Below, piece after piece: positions 27,701-34,335 of a DNA stretch of 64,000 bases. The translations under genes were made by a program, and so were the position numbers. The stretch covers positions 21,659,669 to 21,723,668 of the forward strand of contig CM017555.1 of NCBI GenBank assembly GCA_007844125.1, written 5' to 3'. The stretch comes from Sinonovacula constricta (taxonomy: Eukaryota > Mollusca > Bivalvia > Cardiida > Solecurtidae). Under the pieces are notes generated by a model. The model did not search any database. It was not told the origin of the DNA and worked only from the letters and a program-made list of their open reading frames with translations. Every line of letters starts with the position of its first letter. The first letter of the stretch is position 1.

Positions 27701-30700
27701 AGGCAAATAGTGTAGATCCAGATCAGCCAGCTCCATGCAAGATGTCTGATCAGGATCTACACTTTTAATTGCAGAGGCTCTAGCAGCGTGACTTCTTACA
27801 TTTGCATGAAGTTGGTTAGCGAATATATAATAATTTTGTATTGCTAAATAATACATAAAGTATAAAAACATTAAATGCAATAAATATTCATGGAAATATC
27901 AAACCCACCTCTGGCATCCTTTCCATACTCCTTTTGTGCCAAGTCATCACAGGTGCTTGGGCTGAGAAGCTCCTCCCGTGCTTTACTCTCAAGAACTTTC
28001 CGCTTTTCATTCAGAAGCACCTGCGGGAAGGCCAGGAATGGAATTGAGAGGGCGAACAGAGCAAACCCGCAGATGATAAAGCCTCCCCACCATGCTCCGA
28101 TCCAGCGAGGATGTGCGGGAGAGAGGTCCACCTTGTAGCTGAACACATCGACATAAAACTGCAACAGTAGCGCCCCCAATGCATACCCTACCACTGGTCC
28201 CAAAGCACCTGTTGCATACGTAAATGCTGAAAATAGATGATTAACACATAAGGATAAATGTGTCATTGTGGATGCTGGATTGGGGTGGGTTCCAGGGTGG
28301 GTCTTCTATCAGTGTTTACAATAAATTTAAAAGTTAAGTAGAGCCTACTATCTTATATAGTCAATCAGCTTAAAGACATCGTTAGTTATAGAGATGTGCA
28401 ATATTAGCGGTACTTAAAAATTGGACCACTGTTCAGACTGGACCAATATTTCACAACCGGCATTTGTCAATACACAAAATATATTGCAATTCAAAGTTTA
28501 TGTTGCTATCCATCCATAGTTTATAAAGATTCCTCATGTTTCTAGAACTAAAATTCACATTAACACCAACTAAATACACTTACAAAACCTTCTCAGAATG
28601 CCAGACATATGAAGCTGGTCACTGTAAGACCACCAGACCTGCATAATTGGTAACTATGGTGTAGTAAATTGGATCTAATGACTAGCTTGCATAAGATAAT
28701 CATGATGTATACTTAAATAAAGACCTGTTAAGTGCCACAAACAACTGTGGTTTATACAATTATGTCTTATTGCAGGTGTTAAATTGAATATTTGAGTGGC
28801 TTCTATTAATGGGAAAGGTCTTTATTTCATGTTTTTGTGTTTTAGTTATTCTTTGTGATATTTTTAGGTCAGTCAACATCCAATAAGCAAAAGTCAAGTG
28901 GAGTAAATGAAATGCTGTCTTAACTTAGCACTAAGAGCTGATGAATTGCTGTCTTTACTTGTAACTTTGTGCTGAATTGCTGTCTTTACTTGTTACTTTG
29001 TGCTGATGCATGCTGTCTTCACTTGTTACTTTGTGCTGCATTGCTGTCTTTACTTGTAACTTTGTGCTGCATTGCTGTCTTTACTTGTAACTTTGTGCTA
29101 AATTACTGTCTTTACTTGTAACATTGTGCTGATGCATGTTGTCTTCACTTGTTACTTTGTGCTGAATTGCTGTCTTTACTTGTTACTTTGTGCTGATGCA
29201 TGCTGTCTTCACTTGTAACTTTGTGCTGCATTGCTGTCTTTACTTGTAACTTTGTGCTGCATTGCTGTCTTTACTTGTAACTTTGTGCTGAATTGCTGTC
29301 TTTACTTGTAACTTTGTGCTGAATTGCTGTCTTTACTTGTTATTTTGTGCTGAATTGCTTTCTTTACATGTAACTTTGTGCTGAATTGCTGTCTTTACTT
29401 GCTACTTTGAGCTGATGCATGCTGTCTTCACTTGTTATTTTGTGCTGAATTGCTGACTTCACTTCTTACTTAAAGTTGACCAAATGCTGTCTGTGTTTGT
29501 TACTTAGAGTATATGAAAATCTGTCTTGACTTTTAAGACAGAGTAGATCAAATGCTGTCTTCGTGTGTAACTTACAGTTGATGAAGTCTTTACTCATGTG
29601 CAAGTTAGATTCAGGAAATGCTGCTGTTTGTTTGTTTTGTTTTTGTTTACATTGCAGCAACCAATTTTGATCGTTATAGCAACGTCCAGCTTTGTGGTGG
29701 AGGAAGACCCACGACAGAGAAGAACCATCGGTGCACAGCAAGTCAGCCGGAAGACCTTCTCACATTGTCCTTTGCCCCGAATGGGACTTGAACCCATGAG
29801 GTGAGAGGCTAAGCAGTCAGTGGAGTTACAAATCGGCAACTCAACCACTAAGCAACAGGTGCCCCCTGATATATATGTTCCATTGTGTTTACATATCAAA
29901 TTATAGAAAATTAAATTTTGATCATCCATATTCTAAAAGTTCTAAGAAGAATGTTTTGATTTTTAAAGAAAAAGAAAAAAGCTAGATAATCTTTGATTGT
30001 TGTAGACGTCTAATGTACTGAATCTTAAAACACAACTGTAGAATTTTAAGGGTGGTTTTTGAACTTAGTGCATTGTTTGGACAAACTAACATGCACTAAT
30101 CAACTTTTTTTTAAAACATAAAACATGTAAGGTTAGTCGCAGTAAGACCACCAGACCAGCATAATTGGTAACAATGGGTGAGTTAATTGGATCTAATGAC
30201 CAGCTTGCTGAAGGGAATCATGATGTATACATAGATACAGACCTGTTTGCCACAAATAATAGTGGCATAGTAGAGGCTGAACGGTCCAACTTTGATGTTA
30301 AATACAAGATGTCTCATTATTGGTGGAGTATGTGGGGTTTTTTGTGGAGAAAACTGTTTGACAATGTAAATGGCACACTGCACAGCACACAAAATGTCAC
30401 AATATTTAGACACTGTTTCAACCAAATTTTCACATATTTCATTTTAATTTATGTGTAAATAGTGGCATTTAATTTTTTGTTAACCATTTACCTGCTTAAA
30501 AACACCATTGTCATGGCAATTGTTTAACGTAAATAGGGTGAATGGCATTTTCAGAAAATAAAGGGTTATTGCCTCTTAACTGTCTCCCCATCTCCAGAGT
30601 AATTTCAAAAATATATTTCATCTCTGAGAAGATATTTACTTCCTTCCTGGGCTCTGTAGTCTATAAGACTGATATTTTCTTCTTAACTTGGCCTGAAAAG

Positions 30701-33648
30701 ATCTTCTGAGAAGATTGTTACTTTCTTCCTTACTGGGCTTTATGGTCTGAAATTATTAAAATTTTCTTTCTTACTGGGTAATGTTGTCTGAGATGATTGA
30801 TTTTTACTTCCTTACTGAGCTCTGTAGTCTGAGAAAACTGATTGTTCTTCCTTACTGGGCCCTATAGTCTGGGAACATTGATTTGTTTTCCCGGACTGGG
30901 CCCAGTGGTCTGAGAAGATTGATTGTTCTTCCTTACTGGGCCCTATAGTCTGGGAACATTGATTTATTTCCCCTGACTGGGCCCAGTGATCTGAGAAGAT
31001 TGATTGTTCTTCCTTACTGGGCCCTATAGTCTGGGAACATTGATTTATTTTCCCTGACTGGGCCCAGTGGTCTGAGAAGATTGATTGTTCTTCCTTACTG
31101 GGCCCTGTAGTCTGGGAACATTGATTTATTTTCCCTGACTGGGCCCAGTGGTCTGAGAAGATTGATTTGTTCTTCCTTACTGGGCCCTGTGTTCTGAGAA
31201 TATTGATTTGATTGATTTGTTCTTCCTTACTGGGCCCTGTGGTCTGAGTAGATTGATATTTTCTTCCTTACTGGGCTCTGTGGTCTGAGAAGTTTAATTT
31301 GTTTTTCCTTACTGGGCCCTGTGGTCTTAGAAGATTGATTTGATCTTCCTTACTGGGCCCTGTGTTCTGAGAAGATTGATTTGATTAACTTGTTCTTCCT
31401 AACTGGGCCCTGTGTTCTGAGTAGATTGATATTCATTTTCTAACTGAGCTTTGTGGTCTGAGAAGACTTCCTTACTGGGCCCTGTAATCTGAGAAGATTG
31501 ATATTGACTTCCTTACTTGGCTCTGTTGTCTGAGAAGATTGATTTGTTATTTCTTACTGGGCCCTGTGGTCTGAGTAGATTGATATTGACTTCCTTACTG
31601 GGCTCTGTGGTCTGAGAAAATTGATTTGTTATTTCTTACTGGGCCCTGTGGTCTGAGTAGATTGATATTTATTTTCTAACTGAGCTTTGTGGTCTGAGAA
31701 GACTTCCTTACTTGGCCCTGTGATCTGAGAAGATTGATACTGACTTCCTTACTGGGCTCTGTGGTCTGAGAAGATTGATTTGTTCTTTCTTACTGGGCCC
31801 TGTAGTCTGGGAAGATTGATTTGTTTTGCCTGACTGGGCCCAGTGGTCGAAGAAAATTGATATTTACTTCCTTACTGAGCTTTGTGGTCTGAGAAGACTT
31901 CCTTACTGAGCCCTGTAATCTGAGAAGATTGATATTTACTTCCTTACTGGGCCCTGTGGTCTGAGAAGATTGCTTTGTTCTTCCTTACTGTGCCCTATAA
32001 TCTGAGAAGTTTGATTTGTTCTTCTTGACTGGGCTCTTTGGTCTGAGAAGTTTAATTTGTTCTTCCTTACTGGGCCCTGTGGTCTGAGGAGATTGACTTG
32101 ATTAATTTGTTCTTCCTAACTGGGCCCTGTGGTCTGAGTAGATTGATATTTTCTTCCTTACTGGGCTCTGTGGTCTGAAAAGTTTAATTTGTTCTTCCTT
32201 ACTGGGCCCTGTGGTCTGAGTAGATTGATATTTTCTTCCTTACTGGGCTCTGTGGTCTGAGAAGTTTAATTTGTTTTTCCTTACTGGGCCCTGTGGTCTG
32301 AGTAGATTGATATTTATTTTCTAACTGAGCTTTGTGGTCTGAGAAGACTTCCTTACTTGGCCCTGTGATCTGAGAAGATTGATATTGACTTCCTTACTGG
32401 GCTCTGTTGTCTGAGAAGATTGCTTTGTTCTTCCTAACTGGGCCCTGTAGTCTGGGAAGATTGATTTGTTTTCCCTGACTGGGCCCAGTGGTCGAAGAAA
32501 ATTGATATTTACTTCCTTACTGGGCCCTGTGGTCTGAGAAGATTGATATTTTCTTCCTTACTGGGCCCTGTGGTCTGAGAAGATTGATTTGTTCTTACTA
32601 ACTGGGCCCTGTGGTCTGAGTAGATTGATATTTAGTTTCTAACTGAGCTTTGTGGTCTGAGAAGACTTCCTAACTTTGCCCTGTGGTCTGAGAAGATTGA
32701 TATTGACTTCTTTACTGGGCCCTGTAAGCTGAGAAGATTGATTTGTTCTTCCTTACTGGGCCCTGTGGTCTGAGTAGATTGATATTTACTTGCTTACTGG
32801 ACTTCTAACAAAGCAATGGGTTTGAGACATTTGATTTACCACTTACCTAAGTATACTGGACTTTTATCTTTAGGCACATGGTTGTCAATGTATGTGGTCC
32901 CCAAGGTAAAGATGGGAGTCCCTCCAGTCCCAATCAGAATCTGTGCGATGATCAGTATTGTCACATACACCAGATTGCCTGCATTCTTATCAATACAATT
33001 ATCATCCGATTTCTTAGATGCCTCTCTGCATATATTCTCATCGGTGAAGTTACTTATACCCTGATGTACAGTGTACTTTTTAGCAATGATATGTGGCATA
33101 GCAAACAGAAGAGCACCAAAACCCATTAAGATCACCCCGGTTCCAATCCACCGCGGGATGTGTCGTCGACCACCGAAGTATGATATAAACACCACAGCTA
33201 CCAGACTTCCAAACTCATACGAGGCTGCAATGAGGCCAGAAATGGAGCTGCCGATTTCAAAGCGTTTTTCAATGGTTGTGATCACAGAGTTTAAATATCC
33301 TGTTGACAATGTTCCAGACATTGTGATTAGTAAGCACATAAAGATCACAAAGAGTTTGATGTTTGCACATCGCTGAATGCACTGTGGGCGGAACCTGCCA
33401 ATCCCACACTGCCGTTCAGTGACCTCATTTCCAAGCTGGCAAAGTTGTGTATCAATAATTACATCACGTTCTGTTCCTCCTCGCAACAATCGTGAACCAC
33501 TACTCACAGAGAACCCACTCACTGAGCTTTCTACACCAATTGACCTCTGACCTACACTCTGTGCACCAGGTGTGCCAGCATCACTTGACACAGGGGTGAA
33601 TATGACCTTTGACCTCCCAAGGTCTATGTGATCTGGACGTTTCGCCAT
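6497..33648 (-). CDS. SLCO: Organic anion transporting polypeptide (SLCO/OATP family), 11 coding exons
   Basis: Seen: joining 33648..32847, 28226..27909, 17858..17694, 15436..15356, 13886..13769, 13231..13039, 12415..12231, 10635..10571, 9172..9044, 8031..7931 and 6733..6497 gives one open frame of 2394 nt (797 residues plus stop). Every junction is GT-AG with matching phase. Hydrophobic segments fit 12 membrane helices: TM1-4 in exon 1, TM5-6 in exon 2, TM7 in exon 3, TM8 in exon 4, TM9 in exon 5, TM10 in exon 7, TM11 in exons 8-9 and TM12 in exon 10. RWIGAWWGG (about residues 308-316) is the OATP signature, and exons 5-7 form the cysteine-rich Kazal-like loop. Known of the family: sodium-independent plasma-membrane uptake or exchange of amphipathic organic anions, usually 650-850 residues. 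Inferred: an SLCO4/5-like member, from the CGxGxFxP lead-in and the TM1-TM3 text. The substrate cannot be told. Introns take up over 90 percent of the locus. Confidence 0.95.
6931..7425 (+). mobile_element. TTAA-type MITE copy 2
   Basis: Starts TTAAAGGTGATATCCAACAG and ends GCAAACTGTTCAATACCACC TTTA. Same interior as copy 1. Lies in SLCO intron 10. Confidence 0.8.
7765..7895 (-). mobile_element. SINE-B fragment
   Basis: GAAGACCATAGACAAATGTC, TGGTCAGCTAAAAGACCTTC. Degenerate. It lies in SLCO intron 10. Confidence 0.6.
7931..8031 (-). CDS. SLCO: SLCO coding exon 10 (TM12)
   Basis: 101 nt, residues 686-719: GTSAVLKIVGGCLFTMVWLM, followed by a basic IRHKHRQDKR stop-transfer stretch on the cytosolic side. 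Acceptor TTTCTTCAG/GTACC, donor ACA/GTAAGT. The donor has A rather than G at -1, compensated by a perfect GTAAGT. Confidence 0.93.
8470..9034 (-). repeat. Array of decayed copies of the exon 9 tail plus donor in SLCO intron 9
   Basis: About seven degenerate copies of the last ~35 nt of exon 9 and its GTAAGG donor, at about 8471, 8589, 8658, 8729, 8795, 8898-8950 and 8977, spaced 70-110 bp. Several keep GTAAGGGAAAA. The copy at 8729-8778 still reads FNIDLFRYRYV against YDIELFRYRYV in exon 9, and the codons for LFRYRYV differ only silently. Others have stops (for example at 8910-8935). No full-length exon copy is visible. Confidence 0.65.
9044..9172 (-). CDS. SLCO: SLCO coding exon 9 (TM11 and last extracellular loop)
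   Basis: 129 nt, residues 643-685: AYIPAPMVFGHIIDTACILW, two further cysteines, then the loop ending DIELFRYRYV. YIPAP and the IDTxCxLW text are OATP hallmarks. Acceptor CCTTTCAG/CCTAC, donor GTAG/GTAAGG. The last ~35 nt and the donor recur as decayed copies across the following intron. Confidence 0.94.
   Translation of the reverse strand, partial: PTFLHRWCLVTLLTQPVSYGDRDVGTMGLVLSMILSCLDTDM
9262..9450 (-). mobile_element. SINE-B fragment
   Basis: TATGGTTATATTTGCGACAT then CCAGTTAATAACTGG; later TTGCCTTGACTGGGACTGAA. Head lost. In SLCO intron 8. Confidence 0.65.
10455..10558 (-). mobile_element. SINE-B fragment abutting the exon 8 donor
   Basis: TATGGTCATGTCCAGC, CCCCAGACTTATGTCTGG, AACCATCGGCGCACCGCAAG. 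It breaks off about 12 nt from the exon 8 splice donor. Confidence 0.7.
10571..10635 (-). CDS. SLCO: SLCO coding exon 8 (microexon-sized, TM11 entry)
   Basis: 65 nt encoding (R)SVREEERCFALGMQFVILRLF, the conserved OATP segment just before TM11. Acceptor CATTTCAG/GTCTGT, donor TTTG/GTAAGT. The codon split G+CC gives alanine at the next junction. Confidence 0.92.
10935..11110. repeat. Dispersed repeat shared with 51212-51362
   Basis: CCAACAGTATTTCAGCTATT, GTGTACACTTGAAGCAGATA, ACACCTGGCATGATACCACA, CATTATCCTGACACCAGG. Confidence 0.75.
11956..12041 (-). pseudogene. Partial duplicate of SLCO exon 7 (TM10 half) with its own splice sites
   Basis: The 3' 71 nt of exon 7 plus its donor recur here (59 of 71 bases identical, no indels, last 20 identical). 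The copy is open and reads HILIVFMVFCEPGTQIPILM and on. Upstream in frame is a possible acceptor GGTTGAG/AATTAT; downstream is CTCAG/GTTTGT. An 86-nt exon here would enter and leave in the same phases as exon 7, so it could replace exon 7 without a frameshift, but it lacks the loop cysteines. Matching flank also occurs after the donor (CTTGAAGAGAGAT versus CTGAAGAGAGAT). It could be a dead copy or an alternative exon. Confidence 0.65.
12231..12415 (-). CDS. SLCO: SLCO coding exon 7 (end of Kazal-like loop, TM10)
   Basis: Residues 560-620. It starts NFTGCSCILG (a sequon plus loop cysteines), has two more cysteines (GPCKSTC), then TM10 LLPFLILLVFMTFCVAGTQM. Acceptor TTTTTCTGCAG/AACTTT, donor CCTCAG/GTTAGT. 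The 3' 71 nt and the donor are duplicated 200 bp downstream at 11956-12026. Confidence 0.94.
12416..13768 (-). other. SLCO introns 5 and 6 (either side of exon 6)
   Basis: Introns 13768-13232 and 13038-12416 contain no recognisable repeat or coding sequence. Confidence 0.75.
13039..13231 (-). CDS. SLCO: SLCO coding exon 6 (Kazal-like cysteine-rich loop)
   Basis: Residues 495-559. The loop carries the OATP cysteine pattern (CNMYCDC, PICG, SPCHAGC) and an NLT sequon ahead of it. In OATPs these cysteines are disulphide-bonded and needed for surface expression. Acceptor ATCACAG/CTCTGG, donor ATCATG/GTTAGA. The donor is weaker than the others, but it is the one that keeps frame with NFTGCSC in exon 7. 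Confidence 0.92.
13769..13886 (-). CDS. SLCO: SLCO coding exon 5 (TM9 and start of the large extracellular loop)
   Basis: A 118-nt exon, residues 456-494. GAIQLTILLDGLALLGCG is followed by an FFFFLGC helix end and then the extracellular stretch GANFPYYN. Donor AACAG/GTAAAC. The split codon AG+C makes a serine at the junction with exon 6. Confidence 0.93.
14390..14660. promoter_or_regulatory. CpG-richer patch with CACGTG and CRE-like motifs
   Basis: Inside AT-rich intron 4 this patch has many CpGs, an extended E-box ATCACGTGACG (about 14453), TGACGTC-like sequence (14480) and a short hairpin TTTCGCC-CTC-GGCGAAA (14612-14628). It may be a promoter for the plus-strand ORF that follows, or an intronic enhancer. 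Confidence 0.3.
14959..15324 (+). CDS. Unrecognised 121-residue open frame inside SLCO intron 4, antisense to SLCO
   Basis: The longest non-SLCO, non-repeat open frame in the window. It reads from ATG at 14959 (MKCAFSLHHKLPLIIYENK...) to TGA ending at 15324, 32 nt short of SLCO exon 4. The composition looks protein-like (mixed charged, aromatic and Cys residues, no low complexity), with six cysteines and no obvious signal peptide or membrane helix. A CpG-richer patch with CACGTGAC and TGACGTC lies 300-500 bp upstream. Possible donors (AACG/GTATGT near 15060, CAG/GTTGGA near 15247) mean it could be a first exon. I do not recognise a family. Chance ORF, decayed insertion and nested gene all remain possible. 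Confidence 0.3.
   Translation: MKCAFSLHHKLPLIIYENKLLPPDNYSMVMMKENGMCEHGLLTMKHIGELTLSISKDLYIRGVFFKQNSFRFQSYIHGTNKNCLNETFFMNTCIEQVGRELQNILLNKNTDLHLVSGALSA
15356..15436 (-). CDS. SLCO: SLCO coding exon 4 (TM8)
   Basis: An 81-nt exon coding residues 429-455, GGIAIPGAVFGVLMGGFLLK onward, matching the small-residue-rich TM8 of OATPs. Acceptor CTATCAG/GTGGT, donor AAAG/GTAACA. It lies close to a dispersed repeat that begins about 10 nt into the upstream intron. Confidence 0.93.
15437..17693 (-). other. SLCO intron 3
   Basis: Begins with a dispersed repeat (15449-15830) shared with 23575-23945. From 15830 to 17690 there are only short direct repeats (a motif near GGATGTGTCTTGTCTTTGAG at 16220 and again degenerate at 16280). 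I see no gene. Confidence 0.75.
15449..15830. repeat. Dispersed ~370-bp repeat, copy 1
   Basis: Shares ACATTAATGGATAGTCTCCC, AAACAAACACTT, GGCACCATCTCCAAAAGAAC and GCAATAAAGTC with 23575-23945. It starts about 10 nt upstream of the exon 4 acceptor. No coding content. Confidence 0.7.
17694..17858 (-). CDS. SLCO: SLCO coding exon 3 (TM7)
   Basis: Residues 374-428, starting DIPKSIMDLLKNKIYLV, a typical OATP entry to TM7, and running to the short loop before TM8. Acceptor GCTTTCAG/ACATT, donor ACAG/GTAAGT. 165 nt with phase 1 at both ends, so it could be skipped without a frameshift. Confidence 0.94.
17925..18050 (-). mobile_element. SINE-B fragment
   Basis: TGGTGATATCCAGCTAATTA then TTGGTGGAAGAAGAC; CACTGCACGTCAGTTGAAAG. 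Just upstream of SLCO exon 3. Confidence 0.65.
19735..19925 (-). mobile_element. SINE-B copy, degenerate
   Basis: ATCCAGCTATTTTTGGGAAG, ATGTCTGGATAGAATCATTG, GCGGTGAGAGACTGAGGAGT. Confidence 0.6.
20165..20238. repeat. Dispersed palindrome copy, decayed
   Basis: TAGATCCTGACTAGACTAG...TTGATTGATCAGTATCTACA TATTTTGC. Confidence 0.45.
20635..20703. repeat. Dispersed palindrome copy
   Basis: TTGTAGATCCTGATCAGCC...AGGAGCTGTGTGATCAGC...CTACACTCTTTGG. Confidence 0.65.
21185..21350 (-). mobile_element. SINE-B copy
   Basis: CAGCCAGTAAATAATTGGTG, GAGGAAGACC, GGACTCAAACCCAAGC, then CACTAGACCACAGACACAGG (head). Confidence 0.7.
22238..22519 (-). mobile_element. SINE-A copy 1 (tRNA-derived)
   Basis: On the minus strand the head carries a tRNA-like A box (AGCTCAATCGGTAGAGCG) and B box (GGGTTCAAACC), followed by the family body (AAGTTGGTAGTAGTGGCTTC; TATAATGGACCGGCCGGGTT; GATAGAAATGTCGCTACACA). 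Flanked by the 12-bp target duplication GGGTTTGGATGT (22226-22237 and 22520-22531). Confidence 0.9.
22605..22742 (-). mobile_element. SINE-B fragment, left arm of an inverted pair
   Basis: CATTATAACCATGTCCAGCT, ACAGACAAATGTCC, AGCAAGTCAACTG, CCCTGACCAGG. Directly abuts an opposite-strand fragment. Confidence 0.65.
22743..22830 (+). mobile_element. SINE-B fragment, right arm of an inverted pair
   Basis: GGTTCTATCTAGACATTATG, GGGGTCTTCCTCAACC, GACGTTGCTATAATGGCCAT: the reverse complement of the SINE-B body. Confidence 0.65.
23575..23945. repeat. Dispersed ~370-bp repeat, copy 2
   Basis: ACATTAATGGAGAGTCTCCC, CAACAAACACTTTCATT, GCACCATCTGCAAAAGAACA, GCAATAAAGTCC. Same orientation as copy 1. 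Confidence 0.7.
24200..24325 (-). mobile_element. SINE-B fragment
   Basis: TGATGTCCAGCTAGATATTG, GGTGGAGGAAGACCCTAGAC, AACCACCAGCACACATTCAG. Confidence 0.65.
24549..25052 (+). mobile_element. TTAA-type MITE copy 3
   Basis: Starts TTAAAGGTGGTATTCGACAG and ends CAAACTGTCGGATACCATCT. Interior CCACCCTGACGTCGGTGTCT matches the family. Confidence 0.8.
25542..25560 (+). repeat. (AAT)n microsatellite
   Basis: Six AAT/ATA units in intron 2. Confidence 0.85.
25595..26088 (-). mobile_element. TTAA-type MITE copy 4, inverted relative to copy 3
   Basis: Left end TTAAACATGGAATCTGACAG, right end GTAGGATATCACCTTTAA. 543 bp from copy 3 in opposite orientation. Confidence 0.8.
26515..26660 (-). mobile_element. 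SINE-B copy, degenerate
   Basis: GGGTAGAACCACCAGCTCAT, GTCAGCTGGAAGACCAG, CCCTGACTGGAGATCGAACC, TCTAACCACTTATCC. Confidence 0.6.
27451..27630 (+). mobile_element. SINE-B copy in plus orientation
   Basis: Head first: GGCACCCGTGGCATAGTGGT (A-box region), AGAGTCGCAGACTTGTAATC, then GTTTGGCTCC (B box, decayed), then CTGGCTGACCTGCC and GGCCTGTGG of the body. Confidence 0.65.
27703..27772. repeat. Dispersed palindrome copy
   Basis: GCAAATAGTGTAGATCCAGA...CAGCTCCATGCAAGATGTCT...GATCAGGATCTACACTTTTA ATTGC. Confidence 0.75.
27909..28226 (-). CDS. SLCO: SLCO coding exon 2 (TM5, OATP signature, TM6)
   Basis: Residues 268-373. It contains a glycine-rich TM5 (LGPVVGYALGALL) and the family signature at the start of TM6, read here as HPRWIGAWWGGFI. 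The usual D two residues before RW is H in this protein. The cytosolic loop ending KEYGKDAR joins in phase to DIPKS of the next exon. Acceptor TTTTCAG/CATTT, donor AGAG/GTGGGT. Confidence 0.95.
28605..28760 (+). repeat. Direct repeat, left copy
   Basis: GTAAGACCACCAGACC, then GCATAATTGGTAAC, then ATCATGATGTATAC. It recurs at 30125-30255, so the pair flanks the 31-bp minisatellite and a SINE-B copy. It looks like a local duplication or two copies of one unnamed element. Confidence 0.75.
28914..29480 (+). repeat. 31-bp minisatellite, about 18 copies
   Basis: Unit GCTGTCTTTACTTGTAACTT TGTGCTGCATT, period 31, with interspersed 34-bp variants that carry TGATGCAT. The variants recur about every 65-220 bp, giving a higher-order pattern. 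Confidence 0.92.
29635..29868 (-). mobile_element. SINE-B copy, best preserved
   Basis: Full body: TTGCAGCAACCAATTTTGAT, AGCAACGTCCAGC, GGTGGAGGAAGACCCACGAC, AGTCAGCCGGAAGACCTTC. The tRNA-like head on the minus strand has GGGTTCAAGTCCC (B box) and TTAGTGGTTGAG (A box), ending at GGGGGCACCTG. Lies in SLCO intron 1. Confidence 0.8.
30125..30255 (+). repeat. Direct repeat, right copy
   Basis: Partner of 28605-28760, over 80 percent identical by eye. A plus-strand open frame over it (30165-30458) is a by-product of the repeat. Confidence 0.75.
30600..32795 (+). repeat. 41-bp minisatellite, about 50 copies
   Basis: Unit close to TTCCTTACTGGGCCCTGTGG TCTGAGAAGATTGATTTGTTC, period 41, partly organised as 82-bp dimers (GGGCCC-ATAG versus GGGCCC-AGTGG types near 30840-31150). 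It sits in SLCO intron 1, ending about 50 bp from the exon 1 donor. On the gene strand each unit contains an acceptor-like CTTCTCAG and a donor-like CCCA/GTAAGG. Confidence 0.93.
32847..33648 (-). CDS. SLCO: SLCO coding exon 1 (N-terminus to end of TM4)
   Basis: Residues 1-267. The start is the ATG at 33648 in a strong context (ACCATGG), with an in-frame TGA 24 nt upstream. The first 95 residues are a polar, serine/glycine-rich cytosolic tail. TM1 is about 98-120, TM2 137-159, TM3 167-189 and TM4 225-250. An NFT glycosylation sequon near residue 200 lies in the predicted TM3-TM4 extracellular loop, followed by two cysteines. The donor TTAG/GTAAGT leaves one base of the next codon. Confidence 0.95.
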
Positions 33649-33733
33649 GGTTATGACCTTCACTTGCGGTCACAGATGTATTACAAAATGGATGTAACAC
33701 GTCGTTTCATTGGTTGATTCTGACACCATGGTC
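33649..33733 (-). promoter_or_regulatory. SLCO 5' leader part 2 with two upstream ORFs
   Basis: The leader part of the exon that carries the SLCO ATG. The acceptor is a long pyrimidine tract ending CTCTTTTCAG/GACC. Two short uORFs are visible. One runs 33729-33670 (19 codons) with ATG in a strong GACCATGG context, in the same frame as the main ORF and ending in TGA 21 nt before the true ATG. The other runs 33710-33681 (9 codons) in another frame. Such uORFs commonly lower translation of the main ORF; that effect is inferred here. Confidence 0.7.
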
Positions 33734-34227
33734 CTGAAAAGAGAAAAAAAAAACACATTTAAAGTCCATTTGTTAGTTGAATTTTACAGATGACACATTT
33801 AAAGAACATCGTCCCCATATACTGCACAAAAATAGCAGCAGATATAGAGTAGCTGTATTTCAGAGCCTCTCCTCTCTTTTTAATTTACGTTACAGATAAA
33901 TATGTCTCATTTACACCAAAGCAATCTACCATAAACATTTGTTAAAGGTGACATTTTGCTGATAAACTAGATCTATATTATACTAATGTTTCGGTAGTAA
34001 TGGCTCTTGTGTAATATGCCTTAATTTCTGTTTTGAGAAAAGTCAACACAAATATCAGTCTTCAAACTTGCACCAGAAACACAAAACTAACAAGAACCTC
34101 CCAAATATCTAACCATCCACATCCTCGCATACATAATCCAAGCTTCCTCTAAGATATCCTGACAATAAGCTCCTTCTTGCAAAGTCAATTAGAGTCACAA
34201 AGAGGCATGGAACAACAAATAACTTAC

Positions 34228-34312
34228 TAGTGCACTGTTAAGTGATCGCACTTGTCTAAAATTGTCCTCCCCCGCCTGTGCGACAACAATTTCAATATTG
34301 ATTGGGCTGGGG
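34228..34312 (-). other. Putative noncoding first exon of SLCO (5' leader part 1)
   Basis: On the minus strand the sequence from about 34312 to 34228 ends in a perfect donor CTA/GTAAGT. The next downstream acceptor is 33735-33734, implying a 494-bp first intron. It holds no ATG. The TATA-like motif sits 25-35 nt upstream of the assumed start. The 5' boundary is only an estimate. Confidence 0.5.
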
Positions 34313-34335
34313 AAAAGCCAGACCAAGCACACTCT

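Larger units (their letters stand above)
17859..27908 (-). other. SLCO intron 2 (10 kb)
   Basis: Holds SINE-A (22238-22519), several SINE-B copies, an inverted pair of TTAA MITEs (24549-26088), palindromic repeats and a copy of a dispersed ~370-bp repeat (23575). The stretches between them (18050-19735, 19925-21185, 22830-23575, 26090-26515, 26660-27450) show no coding potential or recognisable element. Confidence 0.8.
28227..32846 (-). other. SLCO intron 1 (4.6 kb)
   Basis: Nearly all repeat. Proceeding from the donor at the right: the 41-bp minisatellite (about 30600-32795), a 130-bp direct-repeat copy, a SINE-B copy, the 31-bp minisatellite and the partner direct repeat. No other coding sequence is visible. 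Confidence 0.85.

Noticed and set aside
29466..29929. Overlapping open frames of 91 and 111 residues
   Set aside because: They run through the end of the 31-bp minisatellite and a SINE-B copy.
30600..32795. CRISPR-like array
   Set aside because: The units are contiguous near-identical tandem repeats without unique spacers, in an animal intron.
33071..33376. Plus-strand open frames over SLCO exon 1
   Set aside because: Antisense shadows of the first coding exon.
33649..33663. Starting the SLCO protein five codons earlier at a GTG
   Set aside because: GTG is not a normal start in animals. The ATG at 33648 has a strong context and is the first ATG after an in-frame stop.
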